From Chrysoperla carnea (Eukaryota > Arthropoda > Insecta > Neuroptera > Chrysopidae), in contig NC_058342.1 in the NCBI RefSeq assembly GCF_905475395.1, positions 802,001 through 866,000 of the forward strand: a stretch of 64,000 nucleotides of DNA. The letters are read 5' to 3'. Below are positions 41,796-52,854 of the stretch, in pieces. The stretch's first letter is position 1, and each line of letters begins with the position of its first letter. Below the pieces are notes generated by a model. That model saw only the letters and a list, made by a program, of their open reading frames with translations, did no database searches and was not told where the DNA came from. The translations under genes were made by a program, and so were the position numbers.

Positions 41796-44003
41796 TTATT
41801 TATTATTGATTCCTAGGTATTTTATGTAGTTTTTCGTAATTATTTTTTGATTATTGAAATTTATTGCAGATCTTTGCAAGCTGCTTTGTTTGGAGAAAAT
41901 GATTTCTTCGGTTTTGGTTGTATTTACTTGAATATTATTATTTTTGAAGTAATTGTTTACATTGTTAAGGGCTTTTTCAATTGTGGATATTGCGAGATGT
42001 TCACGTGCTCTATAAAAGCTTGTATAAATGGTGTCTTCAGCAAACATACTGATTTTGGTATTTTTTGTTTTTGGTATGTCATTTACAAATATGTTAAATA
42101 GTGTGGGGCCCAAAACTGATCCTTGTGGGACACCAGCAGGGATTGATTTAAGGTTAGATTTGGTATCACCGATCTTTACATAATAACACCTGTCTCTGAT
42201 ATAATTGTTTATAATATTTGTTAGATAGGATGGTAAATTAAGCTTATGAAGTTTTGTTATTAATTTGTCATGCCACACGGAGTCAAACGCCTTTTCAATA
42301 TCCAGGCAGACCATCAGTGTAGACCTTTTTCGTTTGAAATTGTTTATTATGTCATGTGTCTGTCTGTGTAGTTGTTGAGTCGTTGCGTGTTTTCTTTTAA
42401 AACCAAACTGTTCGTTAATAATAATTTTATTCATATCTAGATGGCGTTGAAGACGATGATGAATTAGTTTTTCAAAAACTTTAGCCAATGTAGATAACAA
42501 GCTAATAGGTCTGTAGTTGGTCGGAAGATGTGATGGTTTGCTTGGTTTAGGTAAGGCGATGACTGTGGCTACTTTCCATTTAGTTGGAAAATAATTGTTG
42601 GAGAGGGAAAAATTGAATATTTCCCTCAACATACCCAGTGCTTTGTTTGGTAGATTTTTTAGGTGATGGTTCTGTATCCGATCATCACCCGGTGATTTTT
42701 TGTTTTTTAAATACTTAATAATGGTTTTGATTTCGGTAGTAGAAGTTTTGTCAATTTCATCCTGCGCAGATTTTAATTCTAATATTTTGTTAGCTAATAA
42801 TTTAGTTTTGTTTTGAATGTCTAGTGGCGCAAGATTGGAGCTAAGTAGAAATGCGTTTTGGAAGGCTTCAGACAAAAGATTTGCTTTTTCTTGGTTGGTA
42901 GATGCAGGAGCAGCGTTTTGTTTATGTAATGTGGGGATTTCGTTATAGCATGTTTTAAACTTTTTCAGTTCTTGCCAGATTGTTAAGTGATTTACTTTTT
43001 TTAATTTTTCGTTTTGGGCTTGAATGTTAAGATCCGCGAGTTTAGCTTCAAGCGTTTTTTGTAGTAATTGTCGTGTGTTTAAATATGATTTTTCTGACGT
43101 TTTTTGGTATCTGTGCCTACAATATTTAATGAGTTTTTGTAGGTGACGAATTTCGTTATTTATTTGGATATTTAGTTGGTTGAAAAAAGGTTTTTTAGGT
43201 ATGAAAAGTTTGTCGGCTTCAGCTATTGTGTCTGTTAGTAAGTCTATAAGGTTGTCAACGTCTGTCGTGTTATTGATTTGGGGAGTGAAGGGAAGGTTAA
43301 TTGATATATATTTTTTAAAGGCCTTCCAATCCGCATTTGCTAAATCGTCCACCATTCTTTTTTGAATTTTTGGTAACGCAAGTTTTATATTATTAAGCAC
43401 CGGTAGGTGATCGGATGCAGGACCATCGATTACCGAGCAAGTAATCGGATATAATGTGTTGTGGAGAGTTATGTCTAGTATAACGTCCGGATTTAAGCGT
43501 GTAAAGTCACCAGGTATGTTGATGGAAAAATCAAGGTTTTCCTCAAGCCAATCACCCAATGCTTTACCATTATGATTAGTTATTTTTGAATTTGTAAAAT
43601 TCTTATGATGGGCATTAAAGTCCCCCATCATAAAGAATCTTGGAATATTTTGTGTTATTATATACAGATCAGTTTTATCAAGTACCTGTTTTGGAGTGTA
43701 GACAGCGTAAAGGTTTGCTTCTAAGCTGTTGACGTAGATGGCGACGCATTCAATTGTGTTGACTTCTGGTACCAAGAGATGGTGGTGTTGTATGTTTCTT
43801 TTTATCAAAATGGCTACTCCTCCACCATTTCCTGCTGCTCTGTCATTCCTATAAGTCTTGTACCCTTGGACACCGAACTTATGTTTAGGTTTTAACCACG
43901 TTTCTGTTATTACTAGAATGTCCACATTTTCACACACTAACATTTTTTTTATTGTGTTTGATTTGTTTAATACACTTCTCGCGTTGAAGTTTATTATTTT
44001 CAT
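41796..44003 (-). pseudogene. jockey-type ORF2 (AP endonuclease and reverse transcriptase), truncated
   Basis: The 735-codon frame has an exonuclease/endonuclease/phosphatase-type endonuclease (INFNARSVLNK, VITETWL, FFMMGDFNAHH, DGPASDHLPV) and then RT (YRPISLLSTLAKVFEKLIHH, MVCLDIEKAFDSVWH, PAGVPQGSVLGPTLFNIF). The catalytic motif C reads FAED where FADD is expected, so the first Asp is Glu. The frame stops at YLGINNK just after the RT thumb start, so the C-terminal about 150-200 residues typical of the group are missing. The stop lies close to the poly-A. This could be a 3'-deleted lineage or a truncated copy. The missing Asp alone would disable the RT. Confidence 0.8.
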
Positions 44004-45253
44004 TTTTCGTATTTTGATGCAAAAATGGCGAACGCTTGAATTTGCGCCATTGGGTCTGTAGTATTTTTCATTATGTTGTTAAGTTCTCGTACGGCATTGA
44101 TCATTTTTTTGATGTCGACTAATTTGTTCAACTCGTTCAGCTCTTTCATTAAAGTTGAAAAATCGCTGCTGTCAACGTTGGAGTTGTTTTGATGTCTATT
44201 TTCTTCTTGCGTTTTTTCACGTTCTTGTTGTAATAATCTTTGTTGCCAAACGTTTGTTTTAGGTATCGGTGCAGCAATAAATTTAGGTTTAAAATTTTTC
44301 GCTTTTCTTTCTTCTAGTTTTTCAATATAGCTGATATAAGCAGGACATTTTTTGTAGTTGGCCGGGTGTTCACCTTGACAATTTGTACATTTTGGAGTTA
44401 TTTCCGCTTCCTTTTTGCATTCTTTGGTAGTGTGTTTTTCAAGGCATTTAACGCACTTCGGTTCCAAGTAACAATTGGAAGCACTATGGCTGAATACCTG
44501 ACATCGAAAACATTGCGTTGGGCCATCACCCTTGCGGTATTTGGACCAGTATACTCTTGTGTTTAGTATCCCGTACACTTTACGTACTTGTTGATACGTT
44601 GTCGTAGCTGGGAAGTCAACTTTAAATAAGTGTCTACCTCTTGCTTTGATGTTCATTTTATAGATGTTTGTCACTGGTAGATTTTTTTCAGCCAATTCGG
44701 CGGCGATGTCTTCAATGGTTGCGTTGTACAAACCATGTAGTACACACGATAAAACTTTATCTTCTTTGGCTGTGAACGTATGGAATGGCAGTTTTGTAGC
44801 TATTAGTTGGTTTTTCACTTTTAAATAATCTTCTTTAATGTAGATATGAATTTGCGTTGTAGGTCCAACATTTTTTAAATGGAACCCTCCTGGACACAAT
44901 GTTTTTATATATTCCACAAATTTTTTCGGCTTTGGGACCGTTTTGTGTAAAATGATCGGTGGTGGTCTAGGTGGCTTTTTTGTAGTAGTCACTTGTTGAG
45001 CGTTATTAATTTTCGTAGCATTATTAGGTTGCTGATTTTTTGTTTGTTGATTTTTGATTGTTTGATAAAATTCTTCATTACCTTCTGTCGTGAGAAGGGC
45101 TGCAAATTTGTTGCCAGAAACAAATTCTGGTGAATCTGGTCTTGGTCGTTTAGAGCCGCTGTTGAGCCTGGTTCTGTTGTTATTGTTTTTGCTTGAAACG
45201 GTGATCCATTGGTTAGAATCACTTCCTTGGGAAGTGGATTCTATTCCGTCCAT
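44000..45253 (-). CDS. jockey-type ORF1 (Gag-like RNA-binding protein)
   Basis: This 417-codon frame from a clear ATG encodes the nucleic-acid-binding ORF1 protein of jockey-clade LINEs. It has a polar, Gln/Asn-rich N-terminus and an RRM-like PRE_C2HC-type region (IHIYIKEDYLKVKNQLIATK and ARGRHLFKVDFPATTTYQQV). Three Cys-rich zinc knuckles follow (CFRCQVFSHSASNC, CVKCLEKHTTKEC, CTNCQGEHPANYKKC). The C-terminal part is coiled-coil-like. The frame is intact. Its TGA overlaps the ORF2 ATG in ATGA (44,000-44,003), so ORF2 is probably translated by reinitiation after termination. Confidence 0.85.
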   Translation of the reverse strand: MDGIESTSQGSDSNQWITVSSKNNNNRTRLNSGSKRPRPDSPEFVSGNKFAALLTTEGNEEFYQTIKNQQTKNQQPNNATKINNAQQVTTTKKPPRPPPIILHKTVPKPKKFVEYIKTLCPGGFHLKNVGPTTQIHIYIKEDYLKVKNQLIATKLPFHTFTAKEDKVLSCVLHGLYNATIEDIAAELAEKNLPVTNIYKMNIKARGRHLFKVDFPATTTYQQVRKVYGILNTRVYWSKYRKGDGPTQCFRCQVFSHSASNCYLEPKCVKCLEKHTTKECKKEAEITPKCTNCQGEHPANYKKCPAYISYIEKLEERKAKNFKPKFIAAPIPKTNVWQQRLLQQEREKTQEENRHQNNSNVDSSDFSTLMKELNELNKLVDIKKMINAVRELNNIMKNTTDPMAQIQAFAIFASKYEK

Positions 45254-45530
45254 TTAGGACGAGTTTATGAATTTAACACTAACACTTTTTAATTAAATTT
45301 AAATAATTTACTCTTCTTTTAAAATACCCACACAGGATATTTTAAGAAATTTACTCTTATTAAAAATTTTTATGGTTGGTTGAACCATTTACCACTTGAA
45401 TTTAAAGAACACTTGTTAAACACAGGTAGATGTTGTCACTTGGTTGTATCGAACACGATGATGTGAATGCAAGTTTGCTGAAACACCTATATTTATATAA
45501 AACAAACATTTGATATAGCCAATCAGCTTT

Positions 45531-45735
45531 TCTGAAAAAAAACTAGCCATCTGATTGGTTCATATTTTAACATTGATTTTTAAATGGGGTAAAAATGCAC
45601 CTTTAATTAGCGAAATTTCCCGTTAAAAATTTTGATATTTGGAAGTTTTTCTGGGGTATGATTTTTCTCTAATTTATTTTAATGAAAACCGCATCTTTAT
45701 ACCATTTCTCAGTTTTGCTGTGAATTTATGTCAGT
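45531..45735. repeat. direct repeat, copy 1 (about 205 bp)
   Basis: GAAAAAAAACTAGCCATCTG through TTGCTGTGAATTTAT. About 95 per cent alike to 46,317-46,530, which has an extra CCATTT and few substitutions. The two copies bracket about 580 bases. Confidence 0.85.
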
Positions 45736-46316
45736 CCAAAAATAGTTTGATTTTGCATTAACGAAAAAAACAGGACTGGTTATTTACTTTCTCGAGGGAA
45801 AATGATTGTTTTTTTTGAAAAAATGTTTCAAACAAAAGTTGTTTATTTTTATGTAAGGAACATTTTTTTACATATAAACTTTTGTTCTATCTCTTACCGT
45901 TTTTTCGAAAATTGCAATTTAATTTTTTTAATTTTTTTAATTTATTTGCTCTTCACGGGAAAACAATTACCTTTACAAAAAAATTTTTCATACAGAATTG
46001 TTTAATTTTATGCAAGGAACATTTCTTGCATTTAAACTTTTGTTCTATCTCTTACAGTTTTTGCTATAAAAGCAAATTAAAATTTTCCTAATTAATGTAA
46101 CAAAATAATTTTAATATGTTTTCTACATGGTACTTTGAATATGATAGGGTCTTATTCTTTCGAAATATTTTATTTAATTTTTATAATATTTTAAGTTGAA
46201 AATATTGAAATACACATTTAATTTTTAATTATTTATTTAATATTTATTCAAATTTAATAAAAATTATATAAATAACAAATTTTTAAGCGTATTTAAGTTT
46301 TCCCATACAAAGTGTA

Positions 46317-46530
46317 TAGGAAAAAAAACTAGCTTTCTGATTGGTTCATATTTTACCATTGATTTTTAAAAGGGGTAAAAATGCACCTTTAATTAGCGAA
46401 ATTTCCCATTTCCCGTTAAAAATTTTGATATTTGGAAGTATTTCTGGGGTATGATTTTTCTCTAATTTATTTTAACGAAAACCGCATCTTTATACCATTT
46501 CTCAGTTTTGCTGTGAATTTATATGAGTGA
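46317..46530. repeat. direct repeat, copy 2
   Basis: Second copy of the 45,531-45,735 unit, same orientation. The segment between holds two degenerate TTTTGTTCTATCTCTTAC units and no gene. Confidence 0.85.
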
Positions 46531-46795
46531 GTAACAAAATTTCGGGGCGTGGCCGTTTTTTGACGCTTTATTGCTCGGAAACGATGAGAGCCGTGAACGT
46601 GAAATTTGATTTACGGCGTCCCAGGGTATCTACTTAAGTTGAAAGTTTCAACATTATAGCTCATGTAGTTTCTGAGATATAAGGGTGTGAAAAAGGGCTA
46701 TTTTATGTCCTGTATATATAGTCACAACAAAAACATTCACATTTCACATATACATCATCATACATCATCATACATTACCCTTTCAATTTTCCATT

Positions 46796-48448
46796 TTACT
46801 TATCTACGCTTACGCACTGTTGTGCTATATGATGGTAGCTCCATATATTACTTTCAATATTATCGCCTTTTTCCGATTCGTCAGAAGACTCATTTGCGCT
46901 CGTTTCATTACTCATTAGGTAATTGTTTATGTAATTTATGACCTTTCCCTTCGCAATATGATCTTTAAAATGCATTAGCTTGAAACGAGGATCCAATGCA
47001 GTAGCAATTGCCAACAATGAACATTGCTCTAGTTTATCAAATCTCTTAGAAACTTCCTTTTCAATTTCTGCTTTTAATGACAAGGTGCATTCAAATGTTG
47101 CTGAATATTTATCTAGCATGTTTCGTAAGCAGCTTACGAGAGGAATGACTTTACTTACTGTGATATAATTTTGCACATAAATTTCTTTTGTCAATCTCTC
47201 AAAGGGTTGCAAAAGTTGTATGATTTCGCGCAGACAGCCTACTTCATTTGAAGTTATCATCGGTGGCGCATCTGAACGGCATAACAATATAGCGCCAATT
47301 ATTTCAAATAAGTCCATAAAACGTTCCAACATATAATAGGTCGAGTTCCACCGAGTACGAACGTCTAATATTAGTTTCTTTGCCTGACCTTCCTTCAATC
47401 CATTCTCTCTTTGCTTTTTGCGCAATTCGTCACTAGCACTGACACTAAGTTTAATGAATTTTACAATTTCACGTACTTTACTTATGATGGTAGATGCAAC
47501 TTTAGATTTATCCAACGAATTCGTGACAACTAAATTAACTGTGTGAGCAAAACAAGGTATAATTTTTTTTTAGCCAAACATCTCCCGATTAACTTTCATC
47601 ACCGTGTTATCATTATCAGTTACTATAGCTGTTACTTTATCAATTGAAACATTCCACTCCTGTAAAATATCTGTAAGTCTCTTTTGTGAATATTCAGCTG
47701 TATGTTTTTCAAACAGTTCAAAAACTCCCAGAGATCCGCTCATGAGTTAGAAATTTTCTAAAAAATTTATAGTGACTCCAACAAACGACTTATTTTCCAT
47801 TGTCTCAGTCCAAATGTCGTACGTAATACAGTATTGTTCTGCCTCTTTTACATATTTTTCGAAAACTTCTGACATGGCCTCATATTTATCATCTACGCGT
47901 TTTTTTAAAGTTTCTCTTGAAGGGATTTTATATAAAAGCACAATTTCCTTCATTAGTTGTATAAATCCCTTACCTTCTACAACTGAAAACGGTTTATGGT
48001 CCATGATGATGAAATTCACAATAGATTCAGTAATTTTTTTATGTTTATTACCTTCAGTATTTGAGATGCTTTTAATATTATTAAATAATTCTTTGACATT
48101 TGAGGTAGGTTTGTCTGAAATATGTTTGGAATCGACAATAACAACATCCGTAGCAGTACTAGTACTTGCAATGGGCTGTGCACATTGAACTTCTTTGTTT
48201 ATGTCATCATCATTACAGGTTTTACTTTTCTTTCCTACTGGCTCCTCTTCTGTAAGTTCTGTAACCTCCTTATTAACTTCTGGGTGAACCTTCTCTAGAT
48301 GGCCCCGCATATTTGAAGTATTACCTGAAGTTCTTAGGTTTTTATTGCAAAGTTTACAAACAGCATCTTTATCATTGTCACATTTCTTGAAATAATTCCA
48401 AATTTTGCTTTTCTTTTTATTCGGTGGCATTTTATCTAAAAATAACAT
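46796..48448 (-). pseudogene. BED-finger hAT transposase, N-terminal and catalytic part
   Basis: The frame from 48,448 (ATG; a second at 48,430) starts with a BED zinc finger (IWNYFKKCDNDKDAVCKLC, then His-x-Val-His in GHLEKVHPE). The catalytic region follows with TYDIWTE (first Asp), IVTDNDNTV (second), CFAHTVNLVV and RTRWNSTYYMLER. In-frame TAA at 47,747-47,749 and about 47,570 interrupt it, but the frame is the same throughout. It ends at 46,796 after NIWSYHHIAQQ, right where later insertions begin; the dimerisation domain that should follow is at 16,516-16,223. The wording matches ZBED1/ZBED4-like insect transposases. Confidence 0.8.
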
Positions 48449-48515
48449 CAATATTGAGAATTAAATAATCATGGACAAAGTAAATAAATGTTCGTGGACA
48501 AAACTAAGCAAAGCT

Positions 48516-48665
48516 TGTGATGGGTACTATATAACTAATATACTACTTAAATACATACAGATCCGTATCAGAAATTAAATAAAATCATTTAAATTTCTTA
48601 GAGTGTACATTAACAAAATACAAATAAACGAATATCGATATACAAAGCGCACGTATCCCATCACT
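48516..48665. mobile_element. small hAT-type MITE
   Basis: Bounded by TTGTGATGGGTAC and the inverse GTATCCCATCACTA, matching at 11-12 positions, about 150 bases apart, with no coding capacity. hAT-type ends often read YAGTGATGGG. Confidence 0.45.
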
Positions 48666-48899
48666 ATTTTCGTAAATTTCGTAACCATATTATCGTAAAA
48701 ATAGTGTGTAATAAAACAACAACTGGAAATCGAGAGACGTGTCCCTACTTTAAGAAATATTTATAGAGAATACTTATTTTGAATCTATATTATACAATAA
48801 GTCAAAGCAAGAATAACCTAACTGTCACATAACATAACCTTTTAATAAACGTTTATCTTTTTAAGCTCACTATTTACAATTAAATAGAGTATACTTATG

Positions 48900-49044
48900 T
48901 TGAATTAAATAACTAAATACGGTTTTCAATCAGATCGGTACGGTCTATCTGTGACCACGAACACTGAAAAGTGTTCGAAACGTCACATGTAAAAATAAAA
49001 ACGTAATAAATGCGATAAAAACCGTATTTAGTTATTTAATTCAA
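48900..49044. mobile_element. 145-bp palindromic element with hammerhead-like core
   Basis: Perfect 27-base inverted ends: TTGAATTAAATAACTAAATA and CGGTTTT at 48,900-48,926, with the complement at 49,018-49,044. TACTTAT flanks both sides (48,892-48,898 and 49,045-49,051). The centre has GAACAC-TGAAAA-GTGTTC-GAAACGTC, again a stem followed by GAAAC as in Penelope-associated hammerheads. No open frame. Confidence 0.75.
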
Positions 49045-49271
49045 TACTTATATTATTAAAATAATAGATACATTACGTACTTTAGCAATACTCAATTGAG
49101 TTATCTATCACACTTAACAATAAGTTCACTTCTTTTTCTTAAATTGTGATCTCTGATATAGTGAACGTCAAATAAAATACAGTACACAATAGCCGTCAAT
49201 GGGGGGAGCGAAGCAACTGCTTCGTTCAGTGTTGCCAAAACTACAAATCTTTACACACCATAATCTTTTAT

Positions 49272-49403
49272 GCCTTGGTTTCCTAGAGAGCACCACCGCT
49301 ATCCGTCACAGGTGTGAGCGGGACAGACTTATATGCACGTATATAAGTCTGTCTTGCTCACACCTGTGACGGATAGCGGTGCTGCTCTCTAGGAAACCAA
49401 GGC
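49272..49403. repeat. 63-bp-arm hairpin (palindromic MITE)
   Basis: Arms 49,272-49,334 and 49,341-49,403 are near-perfect reverse complements (CCTTGGTTTCCTAGAGAGCA, CCGCTATCCGTCACAGGTGT) with a 6-base centre GCACGT. It lies inside the hAT right end. Confidence 0.9.
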
Positions 49404-49499
49404 TTTATCTGGTAAACTATTAAAGCTCCGATTTGTCGTTGCAATAACGTTCCCTTATATGCATTTTTTTTTTTCATCTGAATGCTGACATCCTTCATA

Positions 49500-49632
49500 A
49501 AACATCGTTCATGAAGAACGATGTTACATCGATGTTACATCGATGTTAGAAGTTTCAATTTCGATGTTAAAATATCGATGTTTATGAACGATATATCGAT
49601 GTTTGAAAAACGTCGATGTATCGTTTGCATCC
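49500..49632. repeat. hAT subterminal ATCGATGTT cluster, right
   Basis: Repeated ACATCGATGTT words and TTTATGAACGATATATCGATGTT, inverted relative to the left cluster. Confidence 0.8.
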
Positions 49633-49635
49633 TTA

Positions 49636-49643
49636 CGACCAAT
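49636..49643 (+). other. 8-bp target duplication of the hAT element, right copy
   Basis: CGACCAAT, one mismatch to 15,999-16,006. Confidence 0.75.
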
Positions 49644-51311
49644 AGCTAAATCATAGGTTATCTGTATATAGGGTGCTTGACATTCATTTGCAATCTCCTG
49701 ACTTAATTTTAGAGTTTTCAAGACAGTTGAATTGTTGGTCGGAGATTCATTTATAGGAGTAAGGTATGAAATTTTTTGAACTATTTACCGTTGAAACCGC
49801 TATTTACCGTTGAAAATGTCAGCTCAGTTTCTAGCTCTTCTAGAGTTGTGTAAGAACAACAGAGCCCATATTTTGACAATATATTAACAACTTTCTTACT
49901 GTTGCATAAGTGTAATGTGCTTAGATGTTTTAATTTTGTGGCCAGAAGCTGCGTAGATCAGAGCTTGACCAATGGAAAAAATAGAAAGTTCATTTTTATT
50001 TTTTCTAATATCACGTTTCTTTTTGGATATATGAGACATATCCCCCCAAAATGAGTGATTCCAAAAAACAAGTAAGAAGCTCGGGCACATTATCACATTC
50101 TCCCATCATCAAATCTTCAGCCGTAAAATTTTCAGGCAAATTTCTTCTGGGTGAGTTAAGTATTTCTTCTCGCAGTTGCGTTGCAACTGACCGAACGGTT
50201 TCTTTTGTTGCCATCGTTTTAAATAAATCCTTATAGGTTAAAAGAGTAGCGGAAAATGGAGCAAGAAACTTTCTCTTTTCAGCGTAAATAATCTTAATTT
50301 TTTTGTCAAAAGTTTCCATTAATTTTCTTTCCAGGTGGCGGTCTGAAAACGATGATGTAGTAACAGAAGTAGACAGTAAACTGTATTGTTGTTCCAACAA
50401 TTTTTGATATTCTTTTTTTATGTAGTCAAAAAAGAAGCATTCATTATTCTTGACCACTCGTTCTTCTAGCATATCAAAAAGAATAGTATACGCAGTATTG
50501 TAAACTTTTTTTTTCATTAGAAATTCGCTATCGTTATTTTTATAAATTTCTCGTAAGTAATTATTATCTTTGCAACATTTAAAGAAATATCGTAATTTTC
50601 TGAGAAATAACTTAGCTTTTCTAACATCAATACATCATTTTGTTCCGTGGCCGTACTTTTTAAAATCTCTATGGTTTTTAATCTACTAACAGCTAAGCGA
50701 ACTTCACGACCATGATACCGTTTACGTTGTTTTTCGTAAATGAAGCACGTTTGCGAGGCAGGATCGTTGTGAGTGACAGGTTCGTCTGTGTTGCATGAAT
50801 CATTGAAATCTTCAATGTTTTGCTGAATGTTGCTGTGCTCTCTCGCTCTGAAATTTTTTAAAATTAATATAAAAAAAAGCTGATGATTATAACATGAAAT
50901 TAAAATATTGTTAGAAAAATAGATCTTAAAAAAGTATTTATAGCTTTTTCAATGAAAGAAATAATTAATGTTGTTTTTTTAAAATAATTATTTTTTCGTC
51001 TGAAAATTTCACTAAAAAGTATCTTAAAAAAAAAAAAGTATAATCAACTCATATTAGAACTTACTCGTCCGTTGATATACTAGCAGCCTCAGTAGACGTG
51101 GAATCAACAGTAGCATGTGATTTGGAGTACACTCCAGCCACAGAAACTTGTGACTCAGAGCACTCTCCAGCAACTGAAAAATGTGACTCGGTTTACTCCG
51201 AGGATATTCTAATACATTTATACATTTTTGTAATGTATCTAACGTAAATTTGACAGTTTTTTGTAAATTAGTTTCACCACAAAACACACACTTTACATTA
51301 ATGTCACTCAT
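49644..51311 (-). pseudogene. Academ-like protein, 5' half
   Basis: Exon 1 (ATG 51,311 to about 51,066) starts with a Cys-x2-Cys (KCVFCGETN) and ends at a GTAAGT donor. Exon 2 begins near 50,848 (acceptor AATTTCAG) with Glu/Arg-rich sequence (YEKQRKRYHGREVRLAVS). The body (50,517-50,011) is helical and includes EEILNSPRRNLPENFTAEDL, then NELSIFSIGQALIYAASGHK and VVNILSKYGLCCSYTTLEEL. The last part reads ECQAPYIQITYDLAI and stops at the hAT target site. Frameshifts near 50,575, 50,043 and 49,905, a short frameshift in exon 1 and an 18-base duplication at about 49,780-49,815 break it. Order and wording match widespread uncharacterised invertebrate proteins whose C-terminal half is found at 15,999-13,234. 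Confidence 0.6.
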
Positions 51312-51559
51312 AGTAACTTTTTTTCAAATTTTAATTCACATAATAAACATCAAAATCGCAAAATAATTTCAGGCGTTACAAATACGTTGTAAACAAAACC
51401 ATCTGCGCAATCAGCTGTCATGGCGTCATGGCAACAGAGCCCAAAGTGGTGACGGAGTGAGAGAGTCATAGATAGAGAAAGAGTGAGAGAGGAATAGAAA
51501 CGCGAGAAGGGGAATACCCGCATCACGTAGCTGCATGCATTAAACTTTATCGATTATTT

Positions 51560-51921
51560 TTCGTTACTTCGGCTTACGGAAATCGTCAGATTATATATTA
51601 TTTGTGAACGTTGAATTATTACCTTCAAAATAAAAAGAAATTTAGTCACGCTCGAGAAAGTCGAGATGACGTTTATTTTTTACAAGTTTGTAACCCACTT
51701 ACTTCTTATCGTCAATCGAAAATTGTCAGATTAGTGGCATATACACTTTTTAGCATATAACTAACTTACCCTACCTTAATCTGACGCGCTCGAGAATTTC
51801 AGATGATCAATTTTTTTTAATAATCTGATCCTTTATCCTTGACGCGCGGCCACATATACGGGGCTAATACTTAGTGGAGGTATTTAATGGGGTACTAGGT
51901 TCCTCCCTGTATGTTAATCTG
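51560..51921. repeat. right subterminal repeat region
   Basis: Copies of CGTCAGATTA, TAATCTGACGCGCTCGAG and GACGCGCGGCCAC words, mirroring the left subterminal region. Confidence 0.65.
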
Positions 51922-51967
51922 CCGCGCTTTAGTAAATCCCAAAATCCCCTCTTGGGCTCCCCTACTA
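51922..51967 (-). repeat. right terminal inverted repeat of the Academ-like element
   Basis: Reads, on the minus strand, TAGTAGGGGAGCCCA then GGGATTTACTAAAGCG. Followed by TTT. Confidence 0.75.
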
Positions 51968-52800
51968 TTTTGAATACCTCGTTCAATTTAGCTGTCATAA
52001 AAAGTATTGTATTTTCATTAATATTATCAACATATCATAAACGTTTTTTAATAAAAATTAATTTTACATATAAATAAAAAATTGACTTTCTAATTCAATA
52101 TCATGACGAAAATTTTGAAGATAAAAGCAAGGCAATACAAATATATAAATAACATTAAAAAATTTTTTCAAGAAATAACCCCCGCTATTAATAATTTTAT
52201 AAATATTGAATGAAATTCTATAAAAATTGAAATTAATGGTTCATGCTATAAAAACTGCTGGGTATTGAAATCAAGAAAAAAATTAAAATTTGTTGGGTTA
52301 CCAAATAGTTGATTTGGTATAGTAAGGTAGAAAATGAATAAAAAAATTGGCATTCGCATTTCATATAAATACAACGACTTTTAATATGAAAATTAAGTAA
52401 TGTCAAAAATTACAATCAAAATACTTACAATATGCACATTTATAAAACTCCGTTTCACATATAACATGTTTTCCCGCAACTGGCTTCTTTGCAGTGTAAT
52501 TTTCTAAAAGTTCTCGTTTCTATTTTACAAATGATACAATTAATAAAACAAATAGAGATAACCAGGATTAATTACAGGTTCTATGGTATTTTTAAAATAC
52601 TCATTACTTCATTTCTTAAGGCCTCGTCAACTTTAATTTTTTCATCAAATTTCTTGAAGTTTTCTACCGATGTAAACGGAAGCTTCAAAGTAACATGATG
52701 CTTTGTAGTAGGTGGTGCTCGTCGATTCTGATTATGTTCTATAAATCTTTCAACAGCTTCATGAAGGAGTTGGAAAAAGTTTGCTTCAAATCCGCAAATT
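51968..52800 (-). pseudogene. 5' part of an interrupted unknown gene (exon-like segments)
   Basis: Three minus-strand segments look exonic. One (52,800-52,598; acceptor TTTTTATAG) includes HHVTLKLPFTSVENFKKFDE, which faintly recalls DUF4806 domains. One (52,519-52,429; acceptor GTAAAATAG, donor GTAAGT) reads KRELLENYTAKKPVAGKHV. One begins at an acceptor TTTTTATGACAG near 51,995 and runs into the transposon end at 51,967. The last joins in frame with 8,409-8,231. I cannot name the gene or show that all segments belong together. The first ends in a stop (TAG) without a donor, so the locus may be dead. Confidence 0.35.
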
Positions 52801-52820
52801 CTATAAAAAAATGTAACATG

Positions 52821-52822
<2 letters not shown>

Positions 52823-52850
<28 letters not shown>
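52823..52850. repeat. (TA)n microsatellite, left part
   Basis: Short TA repeat that ends exactly at the provirus LTR; the remainder lies at 60,583-60,705. Confidence 0.9.

Positions 52851-52854
<4 letters not shown>

Larger units (their letters stand above)
41756..45490 (-). mobile_element. jockey-type non-LTR retrotransposon (LINE)
   Basis: Two overlapping frames on the minus strand (ORF1 45,253-44,000, ORF2 44,003-41,796) are followed after a short 3' tail by a run of T on the plus strand (about 41,758-41,769), which is the element's poly-A. The 5' UTR extends to roughly 45,490. No target duplication was found. Instead a 13-base match (GAATGCAAGTTT against its reverse complement) lies beyond both ends in inverted orientation. 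Confidence 0.8.

Noticed and set aside
41745..45475. 13-base match at both ends of the jockey-type element as a target duplication
   Set aside because: The two copies are in inverted orientation, whereas a target duplication must be direct.
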